A DNA stretch of 64,000 bases from an uncultured Prevotellaceae bacterium (GCA_900318685.1 ONLL01000005.1:1-64000); one strand, 5' to 3'. Counted from the first letter of the stretch, positions 1 to 8,886 are shown. A program made the numbers and translations. Notes: generated from the sequence alone by a model not told the origin.

Positions 1-101
1 GGAGGGGGCTTCCAAAAATCTGAGTTGAAGTGAGGAGGATGTTCTCGAGTAAATGGCCAAAGAATCCGATCTTCTTCTCGCTAATCAACATCAGAAAAAA
101 A

Positions 102-506
102 ATGAGTACAAAAAAGAATTCTTACAAGAGAGAGTTAACGCTGGACGGTATGATGACCTTCGGCAAGTTGGAAACAGGACTGCGCACGCTGGACTTCATG
201 TGCTGCGAGGATGCGGAGATGGAGGCGTTCGAGGGCACGTTCCGGGTGCAGGGCATGCGCGACGGCAACGTCTATATGACGGAGAGGAAGAGGCGCGTGA
301 GAAACAAGCCCATCTTCCGCGAGGACAACTCGACGCTGTCGCTGGGACAGGACGGCCGCTACTACTTCTACTTCTCGCTGCCTGAGGAGCAGATCGACAT
401 TCTGCCTGAGGAGCTGGTGCGACAGGCGATGGCTATCGCATTAAAGGTGGCCTCACCCCCGGCCCCTCTCCAACTGGAGAGGGGAGGCCTCAGCCTCGGA
501 ATTTAG
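102..506 (+). CDS. Small hypothetical protein upstream of primase-helicase
   Basis: I do not recognise the family. I start at the ATG beginning MSTKKNSYK, giving 134 residues; an upstream in-frame ATG at 30 would add a basic stretch with no sign of being coding. The body is charged and mixed alpha/beta, ending in a beta-rich segment (around DGRYYFYFSLPEE) and a short helix. The last 16-18 residues, rich in P, L and G, are encoded by a palindromic repeat at 449-484, so the natural C-terminus was probably replaced when that repeat landed. It sits 51 bp before the primase-helicase-like gene. The gene at 42125 holds the same place before the other primase-helicase in this window and has a vaguely similar late segment, so both may be partners of those enzymes. 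That relationship is inference. Confidence 0.6.
   Translation: MSTKKNSYKRELTLDGMMTFGKLETGLRTLDFMCCEDAEMEAFEGTFRVQGMRDGNVYMTERKRRVRNKPIFREDNSTLSLGQDGRYYFYFSLPEEQIDILPEELVRQAMAIALKVASPPAPLQLERGGLSLGI
449..484. repeat. Palindromic interspersed repeat, copy 1 (coding)
   Basis: This 36-bp sequence is identical to 3559-3594. Its core is a hairpin with 10-bp arms CCCCTCTCCA and TGGAGAGGGG around AC. Here it is read through in frame as the C-terminal tail of the small protein. Sequences of this type recur as short interspersed palindromes in Bacteroidetes genomes; that comparison is from memory. Confidence 0.85.
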
Positions 507-512
507 AGCGGA

Positions 513-553
513 GAGACATTTGTTAAGAGACTTTGTTAAGAGACATTTGTTAA
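513..553 (+). repeat. 13-14 bp tandem repeat before the primase-helicase start
   Basis: Three near-identical units (GAGACATTTGTTAA, GAGACTTTGTTAA, GAGACATTTGTTAA) end four bases before the ATG at 558. They fill most of the gap after the small protein, so they form the leader and ribosome-binding region of the primase-helicase gene. No classical Shine-Dalgarno is visible. Confidence 0.75.
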
Positions 554-557
554 GAGT

Positions 558-3083
558 ATGATTAATCTGATCTATATTGACGGGAACGGGCGCAAGGTCG
601 CCCGTCCCGTGAAGAGCCGAGAGGTGCTGGTGGAGGCCTGTAACTCGGAGGAGAACGTGGAGAACTGGAACAAGTACCGCCAGACGGGTGACGACCGCTA
701 TAAGCGTGCGCTGGTGCAGGTGTGCTATAGCTGTCAGGTGAAAGAGGGCGGAATGCTGCGGGGCGTGAAGACGGTGAGCCCGTTCTTCTTCTACGACATC
801 GACTGCCGCGACCGTGAGGAGTGCCGCCAGATCATGGGTCAGCTGGTCGGCAGGAAGGACGAGCTGGGGCTGGTGGAGGTGGCTGAGTCGGCCAGCTACG
901 GTGTGCATGCCGTAGGCCGTCGTGAGCCCGGACGCACGATCCTGGAGTGCCAGGTGCGTATGTCGATGCTGACTCAGACCGAGATGGACACGAACAACAA
1001 GGAGAACAACCGGGTGGTGTTTCACGGTCCCATCAACGACGAGACGACGCCGCTGCTCGACGATGCGCTGTTCACCGAGGAACTCTCTGACGAGGAGGCC
1101 GCCGAGGAGTACCGCCGGCTGAAGGAGCGCGAGAAGAACGGCCTGGAGGAGGTGCCGCCCGAGGCGAAGAAGGCGAATAAGCATTTTAGAGCCCAACCTC
1201 AAACCCAACCTCAAACCCAACCTCAAACCCACCCCCATCCCCTCCCGAGGGGAGGGGAGATTCAGAATGTTCAGAGGGTCCAGAATGAGCAGGAGATTCA
1301 GAATGTTCAGAGGGTCCAGGATGAGCAGGAGATTCAGAATGAGCAGAGGGTCCAGAATGAGCAGGAGAGCCAGACGATGCAGGACGTTCCCAACGGAAGA
1401 GCAAATCAATCCCCCCTCCCCTCGGGAGGGGCAGGGGGTGGGTTTGGTGGGTCTGGCTCCGGCTCTGTCACTCGTATCCGCTTCATCGCTCGTGGCGTGA
1501 TGAAGGAGAAGGGGCTCGTGGAGAGTGATTTCCTCGATGAGGGTGGCCGACATACCAGCGTGAAGATGTTCCTCAGCGGGGCTACACAGCTGCTGACGAA
1601 AGAGGAGACGAACGGCGTGCTGCAGGAGCTGATGCCCGAGCACTGGAACGACGCGAACATCCAGCAGCTGGTCAGCGACTTCTACCAGAACTACACCAAC
1701 CCCAGTCAGCGACTGCTGAAGTACCAGGAGGAGCTGTTCGTGAAGAGCAGAAGACTGGCCGGAGAGTGCGAAGGCGATGCTGCCGCCCAGCCCGACCCGG
1801 CATCCGGGCTGGGAGAGGCTCTGCCCCGCTTCCCGCGCCTCATCCAGCTGCTGACCTCTAGGACTCCTGACGTCTACAAGGCTGCCGTCGCCCACGCCGT
1901 CTTTCCTCCGCTGGCCACACACCTCTGCGGCGTACGTTTCCGCTACACCGACAACGTAGAGCACGAGGCGACGCTGATGAACTGCCTGATGGCAGGCACG
2001 GGCACCGGCAAGGGGTGCATCGACAAGCCCATCGACCACATCATGGCCGACATAAGGCTGCGCGACAAGGAGAACGAACGCCGCGAGGGTGACTGGAAGA
2101 AGGACTGTCAGCGCAAGGGGGCGAACAAGGACAAGATGGTGCGCCCTGAGGGACTGGTGATTCAGGAGATAGACTCCGATATGACCAAGCCCGCGCTGGT
2201 GACCCGTATGGACGAGGCCGAGGGACACTTCGTCTACGTGAAGCTGAACGAGCTCGACCTCTTCGAGCAGCTGCGCGGACAGACGGGCAAGCAGCACTTC
2301 CAGCTGATGTGCCTGGCCTTCGACTCGGGCGCCACCTACGGACAGACGCGCGTCGGCGTGCAGTCGGTGACAGCCCGTCCTGAGTGCCGGTTCAACTGGA
2401 ACGCCTGCACCACCGTACTGAAAGGACGCCGTTTCTTCAGCCGCGTGCTCACCGACGGGCCCATCTCGCGCATCAACTTCTGCACGATTCCCGAGCAGGA
2501 GATCGGCAGCGAGCAGCCTGTCTACGGCGAGTATGACGCAGCCTTCGACGAGGCGCTGAAGCCCTACATCGACAACCTCACGTCAGCGCGCGGGCTGATC
2601 GATTGTCCGCAAGCCTTCCGGCTGGCCAGGAAGCTGCAGCAGGAGTGCGCCGAGTTTGCCCGCCTGTCGCAGTCGCAGACCTACTGGAACCTCTCGCATC
2701 GGGCCTGCGTCATAGCCTGGCTGAAGGCATGCGTGCTCTACGTGGCCAACGGGCAGAAGTGGGAACGCTCGATCGAAGAGTTCATACGCTGGAGCCTGCG
2801 ATACGATATGAGTTGCAAAATGCTGTTCTTCGGTGCTGACATTGAGCGTGCCGAGCAGGGCGACGAGGCCCGCATCGGCCGGCGCGGCCCGCGTAACCTG
2901 CTGGAGCTGCTGCCCGACGAGTTTACACTCGACGATGCCCGTCGTGTGCGCCAGCAGCAGGGCATTTCCAACGAAGGTTACAGCGCCATCAGGATGATCC
3001 GCACTTGGGTCAATCGCGGCTATGTGATACAGAATACAGAATACAGTTTTCTCAAGAGCGAAAAGTACAAAGGGAAGATTTGA
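558..3083 (+). CDS. Primase-helicase-like protein (BT4734/VirE_N type plus P-loop ATPase)
   Basis: The 841-residue protein resembles BT4734/VirE N-terminal proteins, a group I recall being placed in the archaeo-eukaryotic primase superfamily. Primase-like signatures are DxD at 80-82 (FFYDIDC) and a later S-x-x-G-x-H segment around 112-116. A low-complexity linker (about 210-305) follows, then an ATPase-like region with a Walker A-like GTGTGKG at 480-486, and a C-terminal part ending in a probable winged helix that starts near LPDEFTLDDARR. The linker is built of QPQT repeats, 12-residue EIQNVQRVQNEQ-type repeats and two in-frame palindromic elements, so it is probably a flexible tether. It lies after a small protein and before a lysozyme-like protein. 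The paralogous gene at 42562 has the same order of parts. Role in DNA replication or in a mobile or defence element is inferred. Confidence 0.75.
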   Translation: MINLIYIDGNGRKVARPVKSREVLVEACNSEENVENWNKYRQTGDDRYKRALVQVCYSCQVKEGGMLRGVKTVSPFFFYDIDCRDREECRQIMGQLVGRKDELGLVEVAESASYGVHAVGRREPGRTILECQVRMSMLTQTEMDTNNKENNRVVFHGPINDETTPLLDDALFTEELSDEEAAEEYRRLKEREKNGLEEVPPEAKKANKHFRAQPQTQPQTQPQTHPHPLPRGGEIQNVQRVQNEQEIQNVQRVQDEQEIQNEQRVQNEQESQTMQDVPNGRANQSPLPSGGAGGGFGGSGSGSVTRIRFIARGVMKEKGLVESDFLDEGGRHTSVKMFLSGATQLLTKEETNGVLQELMPEHWNDANIQQLVSDFYQNYTNPSQRLLKYQEELFVKSRRLAGECEGDAAAQPDPASGLGEALPRFPRLIQLLTSRTPDVYKAAVAHAVFPPLATHLCGVRFRYTDNVEHEATLMNCLMAGTGTGKGCIDKPIDHIMADIRLRDKENERREGDWKKDCQRKGANKDKMVRPEGLVIQEIDSDMTKPALVTRMDEAEGHFVYVKLNELDLFEQLRGQTGKQHFQLMCLAFDSGATYGQTRVGVQSVTARPECRFNWNACTTVLKGRRFFSRVLTDGPISRINFCTIPEQEIGSEQPVYGEYDAAFDEALKPYIDNLTSARGLIDCPQAFRLARKLQQECAEFARLSQSQTYWNLSHRACVIAWLKACVLYVANGQKWERSIEEFIRWSLRYDMSCKMLFFGADIERAEQGDEARIGRRGPRNLLELLPDEFTLDDARRVRQQQGISNEGYSAIRMIRTWVNRGYVIQNTEYSFLKSEKYKGKI
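1194..1229 (+). repeat. 12-bp coding tandem repeat (QPQT)3
   Basis: Three exact copies of CAACCTCAAACC encode QPQT repeats at the start of the variable linker of the primase-helicase-like protein. The unit is a multiple of three, so copy-number change would keep the frame. Confidence 0.9.
1227..1259 (+). repeat. In-frame palindromic repeat, left copy
   Basis: A 33-bp C-rich then G-rich palindrome with core CCCCTCCCGAGGGGAGGGG. It matches, in inverted orientation, the sequence at 1411-1443. The two copies bracket the minisatellite between them. It is translated as a P/R/G-rich stretch of the linker. Confidence 0.85.
1257..1388 (+). repeat. 36-bp coding minisatellite
   Basis: Three full 36-bp units (1257-1292, 1293-1328, 1329-1364) plus a decayed partial unit encode EIQNVQRVQNEQ, EIQNVQRVQDEQ and EIQNEQRVQNEQ. 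The array is flanked by inverted palindromic repeats. The encoded segment is polar and Q/E rich, likely an extended or helical linker between the primase and ATPase parts. Confidence 0.9.
1411..1443 (-). repeat. In-frame palindromic repeat, right inverted copy
   Basis: Reverse complement of the element at 1227-1259 with only a few differences. It is translated in frame as a P/S/G-rich stretch (SPLPSGGAGGGFGG) that ends the linker before the conserved second half of the protein. Confidence 0.85.
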
Positions 3084-3119
3084 GAATTGAGATTTGAGAA
3101 TTGAGATTTGAGATTTAAA
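3078..3119 (+). repeat. Heptanucleotide repeat array (ATTTGAG/AATTGAG)
   Basis: Six consecutive 7-bp units alternate between ATTTGAG and AATTGAG. The array supplies the stop codon of the primase-helicase gene and fills the gap to the P5-like gene. The same heptamer family occurs at 33343-33419, 36477-36518 and 36807-36848. Confidence 0.85.
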
Positions 3120-3124
3120 AAACG

Positions 3125-3553
3125 ATGAAAGTACCAAGAGGAATCCGTAACAACAATCCCCTGAACATCATCCGCACCAAGACCGTGTGGATGGGGATGG
3201 CGAAGGAGCAGAAGGATAAGAAGTTTGTCACCTTCGAGAAGATGGAATATGGGTGGAGGGCTGCGTTCGTGCTGCTCACCAGGACGTACTACAAGAAGTG
3301 GCACCTGAACACCATCCGCAAGATCATCACGCGATGGGCACCGCCACAGGACGGCAACAACGTGGGACGCTACATCAACTTCGTGGCCAGCCGCATGCGC
3401 CACGATGCTGACGCCACGCTGCCGCCACCCTGGCAGGAGCCCGAGCGCTGGCAGGACCTCGCCTGGGTGATGGCGATGATGGAGAACGGGAGTTATCCGA
3501 TGGAGGTGGAGCCGATGCTCAAAGGGTGGGGCCTTACCGGCCTCACCCCCTAA
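3125..3553 (+). CDS. Structural protein P5-like lysozyme-family protein
   Basis: The 142-residue protein begins MKVPRGIRNNNPLNI, the hallmark N-terminus (RGIRNNNPxNI) of proteins annotated as phage structural protein P5, a lysozyme-like fold found in prophages and accessory regions. No signal peptide or membrane segment is visible, so export would need another route. Its last residues (GLTGLTP) run into the palindromic-repeat region at 3530-3594, suggesting the C-terminus was altered by repeat insertion. It lies 41 bp after the primase-helicase-like gene in the same orientation. The other module in this window carries a T7-lysozyme-type amidase, so each module has a candidate peptidoglycan-active enzyme. 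Catalytic activity is inferred from family resemblance. Confidence 0.7.
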   Translation: MKVPRGIRNNNPLNIIRTKTVWMGMAKEQKDKKFVTFEKMEYGWRAAFVLLTRTYYKKWHLNTIRKIITRWAPPQDGNNVGRYINFVASRMRHDADATLPPPWQEPERWQDLAWVMAMMENGSYPMEVEPMLKGWGLTGLTP

Positions 3554-3558
3554 CCCTC

Positions 3559-3594
3559 GGCCTCACCCCCGGCCCCTCTCCAACTGGAGAGGGG
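3559..3594. repeat. Palindromic interspersed repeat, copy 2
   Basis: Identical 36-bp copy of 449-484, here in the noncoding gap between the P5-like gene and the convergent outer-membrane protein gene. The partial sequence at 3537-3558 looks like a decayed start of another copy. Its hairpin could also act as a bidirectional terminator between the convergent genes. Confidence 0.8.
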
Positions 3595-3607
3595 GGACTC
3601 CTAAGCT

Positions 3608-6397
3608 TCACTTCATCTTGTAGAGCTTATACTGGAAGGTGAGGAGCACGTAGTGGGGATTGCCCGAGCTGCGATACTCGGAGCGGCCTGTGGAGGTGAT
3701 GTAGGAGTTGAAGGTGCGGCGCTGCTGGAGGATGTCGTACCATTGGAGCTTGATGAGTGCGCGATGGTCGCGCAGCACCTTGTATTCCACGCCCAGGTTC
3801 CAGATGACATCGGTGCGGTTGGCATCCTCCATCTTGCTGCCTGCCTGTCCGGAGAGGTTGAGGTCGGAGTGCAAGGTGAGGCGGGTGCCCAGCCAGTAGT
3901 TGAATCCGGAATTGAACTGGAACGAGTGGATCTTGTCGTTGTTGGTGGTGTAGTCGCTGGTGCCCCATTGGTAGCCGTAGTGGCCGTTGAGGCTGAGGTC
4001 GTAGTGCTTGGTGTAGAGCATGAATCGCGGTTCGATACGGATGCTTTCTACGTTGGAGGTGCCTTTCTCTTCGCCTGTCGAGGTGCTGGTTCTCAGGTAG
4101 TTGACGTTGTGGGAGAACTGGTGTGTGGCGTCGACGGTGATGTTGGCATGCTTGAAGTCGGTGCGATAGCTTGCGTGATTGTCCATCGACCAGCTGCCGT
4201 TGATGTTGTCGTAGGTGGAGGTGACGGCTCCGGTTTTCGTGTCGAAGATGTTGCGTGAGGCAATGTTGTTCCTCGTCATGCGGTAGTAGTTGCTGAAGCT
4301 CCAGTCGCCGCCCAGGCTGAGGTAGAGGCTGATGTTGTGGCTGACGGGCTTTTTGAGGTTTGGGTTGGCGATGGCGATGTAGAGTGGGTCGTCGTTGGAG
4401 GTGGGTCGCACGAGGTTGGATGCGTTGGGCAGGCGGCTGTTGATGCTGTATTCTATCGAAGCTGACCGCCGCTCTGCGAATTGGTATTCCAGCCTGGTCG
4501 AGGTGTTGTATAAGGGTGCTTTGAGGATGGTGTCGGCCTTCGTGCCGTCGCGCCGCTCGTAGTGGTAGTTCTCGCGTGTGGGGATGACTGCGAAGGCCTG
4601 TTCCAGACGCAGGCGCTTGAAGTTGAAGTTGTAGTTGATGCCGATGCGATGGGCGTCGGTCAGGTCGTTGGTGTAGGTGCTGATGCTGTCGATTCTCTTC
4701 CCCTGGTGCTCGAGGTCGTGATAGGTGAGCTCCGATTCCTGATAGTTGTGCGAGTACTCATAGCCCAGCCTGAGGTAATGGCGGACACGCTTGGTGACGA
4801 TGTTGTAGCTGTATTCCGTCCTGAGGCGAAGGCGCCCCGACTCCACCGGCGAGGTGCTCTGACGATGATAGCTCCAGACGCTGTCGGCATATTGCAGGTA
4901 GTCGGTGTGCTGTCGTTCGGTGGTCGAGTTGTATTGGTGGGTTCTGTTCAGATCCATGTTGAACGTCAGCGAACTGTTGTGCTTGTCGTTGCCTTCGAAA
5001 TACTTGCTGTAGCTGCCGTTCATGGTGATGTTTTCCAGATGCGAGCGTCGCTGCTGCTGACTGCTGCGACGGTTCAGTCCGATGGCCTTCAGCTGCTGCT
5101 CGTCGAGCAGTTGGTTGTCCTCTCCACCGTATGGGTCGCTGCTGTAGTTGGCCTCGGTGTCCTGACTATGCGACCGCGTGTCGACGTTGTTATAGTAGAT
5201 GTTCGTGTTCCAGAAGCCGCCCTTTTCGCCAATCATTCCGCTGGCACTGAGATTGTGGTTGGTGTTGTTGCGGTAGGTCTTGCTCTGGTTCGTGCTCTGC
5301 GAATACTGCTCGAAGCCCGTCATCAGCGTTGAGTAGAGACTTTCGCTGTTGTTGCGCTGGTCGCTGTAGGAATAACGGGGCTGGTAGGAGATGTTCGTCT
5401 GGCCTATTTTCCGTCGGTAGCTTCCGCCGATGCTGTTGTTACTGTACTTTTTCATGCTGGCATCGGGCAAGTCGTCGAGCTTGACGCTGGCCGACCATTC
5501 GCCTTTGCTGCCCGAGTTCCATTTCATGCCTTCCATCGCGATGTGATAGGTGTTCTTCTTGTCGGAAGTGCCCACTTCGGGCTTCGCCATCTCTACGCGG
5601 TTGGTGGGCTTCTTGGTGATCATGTCGGCCACCCAGTGCTTGGTGGTGTCGGTGCTCATCGTGTCGGCCTGCGTCCTGTAGACCCGGAACTGCTTGAGGT
5701 CGGCGTTCTCGATGTTCTCGAGGGCCATCTTCATGTCGTGGGCGAAGAACGACTCGCCGTTGAGGCGTATCTCGTGGATCACGCTGTCGCGATAGGTGAG
5801 CTGTCCTTGCTCGTAGCGCAGTCCGGGCAGGCGGCGCACGAGGTTGAGGAGCACCGTTCCGCGAGGCATCTGGTAGGCGTCGACGTTGAACACGGTGGTG
5901 TCGCCGCTCTCGTACATCCGCTGCAGCTCGCCCACGATCTCTGCTTCCTGTATCGTCACGGGCTGGCTTTGGAGCATGATGCTGTCGACTTGTAGTTTCC
6001 AGTATCTGCCAAAACTGGGATTGTCCTCGTCGTAGTAGGTATACACGGCCGAATAGTCTTTCTCGAAAGTCTCGTAGCCCAGATACGACACCTTGATTCT
6101 CACCCTTACGGCGTCGTTCTTCTTCACGCGCTTGCGGAGGACATACATGTATTTGCTGAATTGCCCATTCTTCGTCGAAAGCATATCAAGCGTAACCGAC
6201 GTGTCGTTGAGGCACGTCATGTGGATGCTGGCATTGGGCAGGCCGTAGGGCTTCGACTCCAGCTCGTCGCTGCCATAAACGCAGCCGTTCACCACTACGC
6301 CCATCATGTCGCCCACCGTCCGTCGGTTCTGTGCCTGTAGGGGAGGAACCGTACAGAGCAGGAGCAGCAGTGCGATGACGAACCGGAAAGCTTTCAT
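3608..6397 (-). CDS. Outer-membrane beta-barrel protein (TonB receptor-like)
   Basis: The 929-residue protein starts with a signal peptide (MKAFRFVIALLLLLC, ending near LQAQ). An N-terminal region with carboxypeptidase-regulatory-like features is followed by a plug-like segment (around GTVLLNLVRRLPGL) and a long C-terminal part full of alternating aromatic strands, as in OMP_b-brl_3 family proteins. The end, YVLLTFQYKLYKMK, fits a last barrel strand. No TonB box is obvious. It is the last gene of a leftward run, 16 bp after an ABC-2 permease, suggesting cotranscription with the efflux genes. Ligand is unknown; it is not a classical SusC because no SusD partner follows. Confidence 0.8.
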   Translation of the reverse strand: MKAFRFVIALLLLLCTVPPLQAQNRRTVGDMMGVVVNGCVYGSDELESKPYGLPNASIHMTCLNDTSVTLDMLSTKNGQFSKYMYVLRKRVKKNDAVRVRIKVSYLGYETFEKDYSAVYTYYDEDNPSFGRYWKLQVDSIMLQSQPVTIQEAEIVGELQRMYESGDTTVFNVDAYQMPRGTVLLNLVRRLPGLRYEQGQLTYRDSVIHEIRLNGESFFAHDMKMALENIENADLKQFRVYRTQADTMSTDTTKHWVADMITKKPTNRVEMAKPEVGTSDKKNTYHIAMEGMKWNSGSKGEWSASVKLDDLPDASMKKYSNNSIGGSYRRKIGQTNISYQPRYSYSDQRNNSESLYSTLMTGFEQYSQSTNQSKTYRNNTNHNLSASGMIGEKGGFWNTNIYYNNVDTRSHSQDTEANYSSDPYGGEDNQLLDEQQLKAIGLNRRSSQQQRRSHLENITMNGSYSKYFEGNDKHNSSLTFNMDLNRTHQYNSTTERQHTDYLQYADSVWSYHRQSTSPVESGRLRLRTEYSYNIVTKRVRHYLRLGYEYSHNYQESELTYHDLEHQGKRIDSISTYTNDLTDAHRIGINYNFNFKRLRLEQAFAVIPTRENYHYERRDGTKADTILKAPLYNTSTRLEYQFAERRSASIEYSINSRLPNASNLVRPTSNDDPLYIAIANPNLKKPVSHNISLYLSLGGDWSFSNYYRMTRNNIASRNIFDTKTGAVTSTYDNINGSWSMDNHASYRTDFKHANITVDATHQFSHNVNYLRTSTSTGEEKGTSNVESIRIEPRFMLYTKHYDLSLNGHYGYQWGTSDYTTNNDKIHSFQFNSGFNYWLGTRLTLHSDLNLSGQAGSKMEDANRTDVIWNLGVEYKVLRDHRALIKLQWYDILQQRRTFNSYITSTGRSEYRSSGNPHYVLLTFQYKLYKMK

Positions 6398-6413
6398 GCC
6401 GTCAGAAGGGGGC

Positions 6414-7697
6414 TTAGGGTACTAAGGATGCTTTCTTGATGTCGGAAAGTCGCTGACGGGCTTCCTTGCGGGAGAGGAAGATCTGGTAGCGGTAGACCAT
6501 GCAGGCGGTGATGAAGTAGGCGCAGGTCTGAATCCACAGGACCTGATACTCGAGGAGGACATCGGCGAGGGTGCCTCCCATCTCGTTGATGCGTATGAAG
6601 CCCTGGATGCCGAAGGTGCTGGGGAAGAGCCAGCTGACGGCCTGCCAGAAGGGCGGTATGCTGGACTGGGGCCAGCTGACGGCTCCTGAGAGGAACAGCA
6701 GGGGCACGGTGACGAAGACCATGAGGAGCATGACGTTCTCGCGATAGCGCACGATGCAGCTGACGACCATTCCGAAGAAGATGCAGTCGAGCAGATAGGG
6801 CAGGAGGAAGGTCAGCACGTCGTAGCGCCGTCCGATGGCTGTGAACCCGAAGAGGCGGGGCACGATGAAGACGAGGTAGGCAGTGATGACGGCATAGATC
6901 ATGAAATAGGCCAGCGACTTGCCTGCCACGATGCGGAACATGCCGTTGTAGTGGCGCGAGATGGGGATGAGGTTGCGGTAGCGGTTGCGCTCGCGTGCCG
7001 TTCCTGCCGACAGGCCGATGCCGAGGACGAGGGTCTGCTGGATGATGAGCATGAGCACGGCGGGGATGATGAGCGAGCCGTAGCCGCCCGTAGGATTGAA
7101 GATGGGCACCTCCTCGAAGGCCAGCGGCTGGGCTGCTATCTGCTCCTCACGGCGGGTGTAGTGGCCGCCGAGGCGCGTCTGGATGTCGGCCCCCATCTGC
7201 ATGGAGACGGTCTGTGCGGTCTGGAAGACTGCCTTGTAGCAGAGCATCAGGCTCATGTCGCAGTAGACGCTGACTACGGCAGGCTCCAAGCGGCATACCT
7301 TCGACTCGAAGTCGCTGGGGAAGTAGTAGATGCCTCGTGCCACCTGCCGGCTGAGCAGCGACTTGGCCTCGTCGAGGTCGGCGGCATAGGAGAGGAACTT
7401 CACGTCGGGCGAGGCATCGCAGAGACGCACGAACTGTCGGCTGAGCTGCGAATGGGAGTCGTCGACGACGACGACGGGCACCTCGCGCACCACCTCATTA
7501 TTATATATCCAGGAGTAGAGCAGGGGATAGAACAATGGCACGAGGATGAAGAAGATGAGTACTCCCTCGTCTTTCACGGCCTGCTTCATCTCGTCCCACC
7601 AGATGAAAGCGGTGTCTTGGAGAGACTGGGTGAGCCTCTCCCAAACCTTCCGGAGGAAGGACTGACTGGATGTGCTTTTCTTACGGGATGTAGACAT
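6414..7697 (-). CDS. ABC-2 type transporter permease (second)
   Basis: The 427-residue inner-membrane protein belongs to the ABC-2 permease group seen with HlyD and TolC partners (YbhR/YhhJ-like). A membrane segment near 44-64 (GVLIFFILVPLFYPLLYSW) is followed by a large periplasmic loop beginning VVREVPVVVVDDSHS, and then five or so hydrophobic segments in the C-terminal half. It starts inside the end of the preceding permease gene (17-bp overlap), so the two are translationally coupled and probably form a heterodimer. No ATP-binding subunit is encoded in this operon. The substrate is unknown; efflux of a small hydrophobic compound is inferred from the neighbours. Confidence 0.85.
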   Translation of the reverse strand: MSTSRKKSTSSQSFLRKVWERLTQSLQDTAFIWWDEMKQAVKDEGVLIFFILVPLFYPLLYSWIYNNEVVREVPVVVVDDSHSQLSRQFVRLCDASPDVKFLSYAADLDEAKSLLSRQVARGIYYFPSDFESKVCRLEPAVVSVYCDMSLMLCYKAVFQTAQTVSMQMGADIQTRLGGHYTRREEQIAAQPLAFEEVPIFNPTGGYGSLIIPAVLMLIIQQTLVLGIGLSAGTARERNRYRNLIPISRHYNGMFRIVAGKSLAYFMIYAVITAYLVFIVPRLFGFTAIGRRYDVLTFLLPYLLDCIFFGMVVSCIVRYRENVMLLMVFVTVPLLFLSGAVSWPQSSIPPFWQAVSWLFPSTFGIQGFIRINEMGGTLADVLLEYQVLWIQTCAYFITACMVYRYQIFLSRKEARQRLSDIKKASLVP

Positions 7698-8886
7698 AGT
7701 TGAGCATTGCGTTCTTGATCTTCTTCATGACGAGCCAGGGCAGGAGTGTGAAGCCTACGAGGGCTGCCAGATGGAACCACGCCTCGAGCAGGGGATAGCC
7801 GTTGAAGACACAGATCTGATAGATCATGTAATAATGGCGCAGGGGGAAGAGCCAGCTCAGGGCCTGCAGCGGCTCGTCCATGCCGATGATGGGGAAGGCG
7901 CTGCCTGCCATCGAGAGGCTGAGCACGGCCCACAGCGAGCAGATACTCATCGACATGCGCAGGGAGGGCATCAGTCCGAAGGCGAAGATGCCGAAGCCCT
8001 GTGAGGCGAGCACTTCGAGCAGGCCGAGCAACGCCAGCACGCCGATGCCGCCGGGGTGGGGGAATTGCAGCACTCCGAAGATGTAGTACTCGTAGAAGTA
8101 GATGATGGAGAGGAAGATGAGCGTCTGGGGCAGGAACTTGCCGATGAGTGCCACGAGAATGTTGTCGTCGGCCTGGGCGAGCCACTCCTTGGATGTGCCG
8201 AACTTCATCTCCGTGCCGAGCGAATAGGCGGTGATGAGGAAGATGAAGAGCATCATCAGGCCGGGCACCATTGTCGTGGTGAGGTAGATGTTGTAGTTGG
8301 CCTGCGGATTGTTGAGCTGATGGAGGTCGACGCGGATGGGCTGGAGCAGCGTGGCTATCTGCTGGTCGGTGAAGCCGCGTGCCTGCAGCGTTGCCTTCCC
8401 CAATGCTGCCGAACCGAGGGTGGAGACGGTCTTCAGGTCCTTGTAGACCATCGAGCCGGCGGTGATGGCGGTGAGCGTGTAGTAGAAGGAAATCTTGGGC
8501 TGCCGGCTGGCGATGAGGTCGTCGGTGGTACCCTTTGGGATATAGAGGAATCCGTAGATCTTGTTGCGCTGGATAGCCCGTCGGGCCTCGGACATGGTGG
8601 GATAATGGGCCACCACACGGGAGTTCTGGAAGGCGTCGAGGGTGCGTGTGAGCGAACGGGTGGTGGATGTGTTGTCCAAATCGACCACTGCTATGGGCAG
8701 GTCGAGGGGCTGCCCGTCGTCGAGCAGGGAGGTGAAGAAAAACATCACGGCAACGGGGAACACCATCATGCAGAACACATAGATGGGGTTCTTCAGCAGG
8801 ATGCGGCCTTCGCGCAGGAAAAGCCTTCCAAGGCTCCTCCGAAGGGGGGAACGGCTGGTGTCCTTTTCTGAGATGTATTCCTTCAT
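7681..8886 (-). CDS. ABC-2 type transporter permease (first)
   Basis: The 401-residue permease has the same layout as its downstream partner: an N-terminal membrane segment near 31-53, a periplasmic loop starting LDLPIAVVDLDNTST, and a C-terminal block of hydrophobic segments. It belongs to the YbhS/YhhJ-like ABC-2 group. It lies 53 bp after the HlyD-type gene and overlaps the next permease. Together the two permeases, HlyD and TolC would make a complete trans-envelope exporter apart from the missing ATPase. Confidence 0.85.
   Translation of the reverse strand: MKEYISEKDTSRSPLRRSLGRLFLREGRILLKNPIYVFCMMVFPVAVMFFFTSLLDDGQPLDLPIAVVDLDNTSTTRSLTRTLDAFQNSRVVAHYPTMSEARRAIQRNKIYGFLYIPKGTTDDLIASRQPKISFYYTLTAITAGSMVYKDLKTVSTLGSAALGKATLQARGFTDQQIATLLQPIRVDLHQLNNPQANYNIYLTTTMVPGLMMLFIFLITAYSLGTEMKFGTSKEWLAQADDNILVALIGKFLPQTLIFLSIIYFYEYYIFGVLQFPHPGGIGVLALLGLLEVLASQGFGIFAFGLMPSLRMSMSICSLWAVLSLSMAGSAFPIIGMDEPLQALSWLFPLRHYYMIYQICVFNGYPLLEAWFHLAALVGFTLLPWLVMKKIKNAMLNYVYIP

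Noticed and set aside
1..101. Possible gene start or promoter at the window edge
   Set aside because: No TAnnTTTG box or coding signal is visible; the stretch is too short to interpret.
1257..1388. Repeat array considered as CRISPR
   Set aside because: Units are contiguous without spacers and lie in frame within a protein.
453..2297. 614-residue minus-strand ORF opposite the primase-helicase
   Set aside because: It is a low-complexity mirror frame of a GC-rich gene; the plus strand has recognisable motifs and normal composition.
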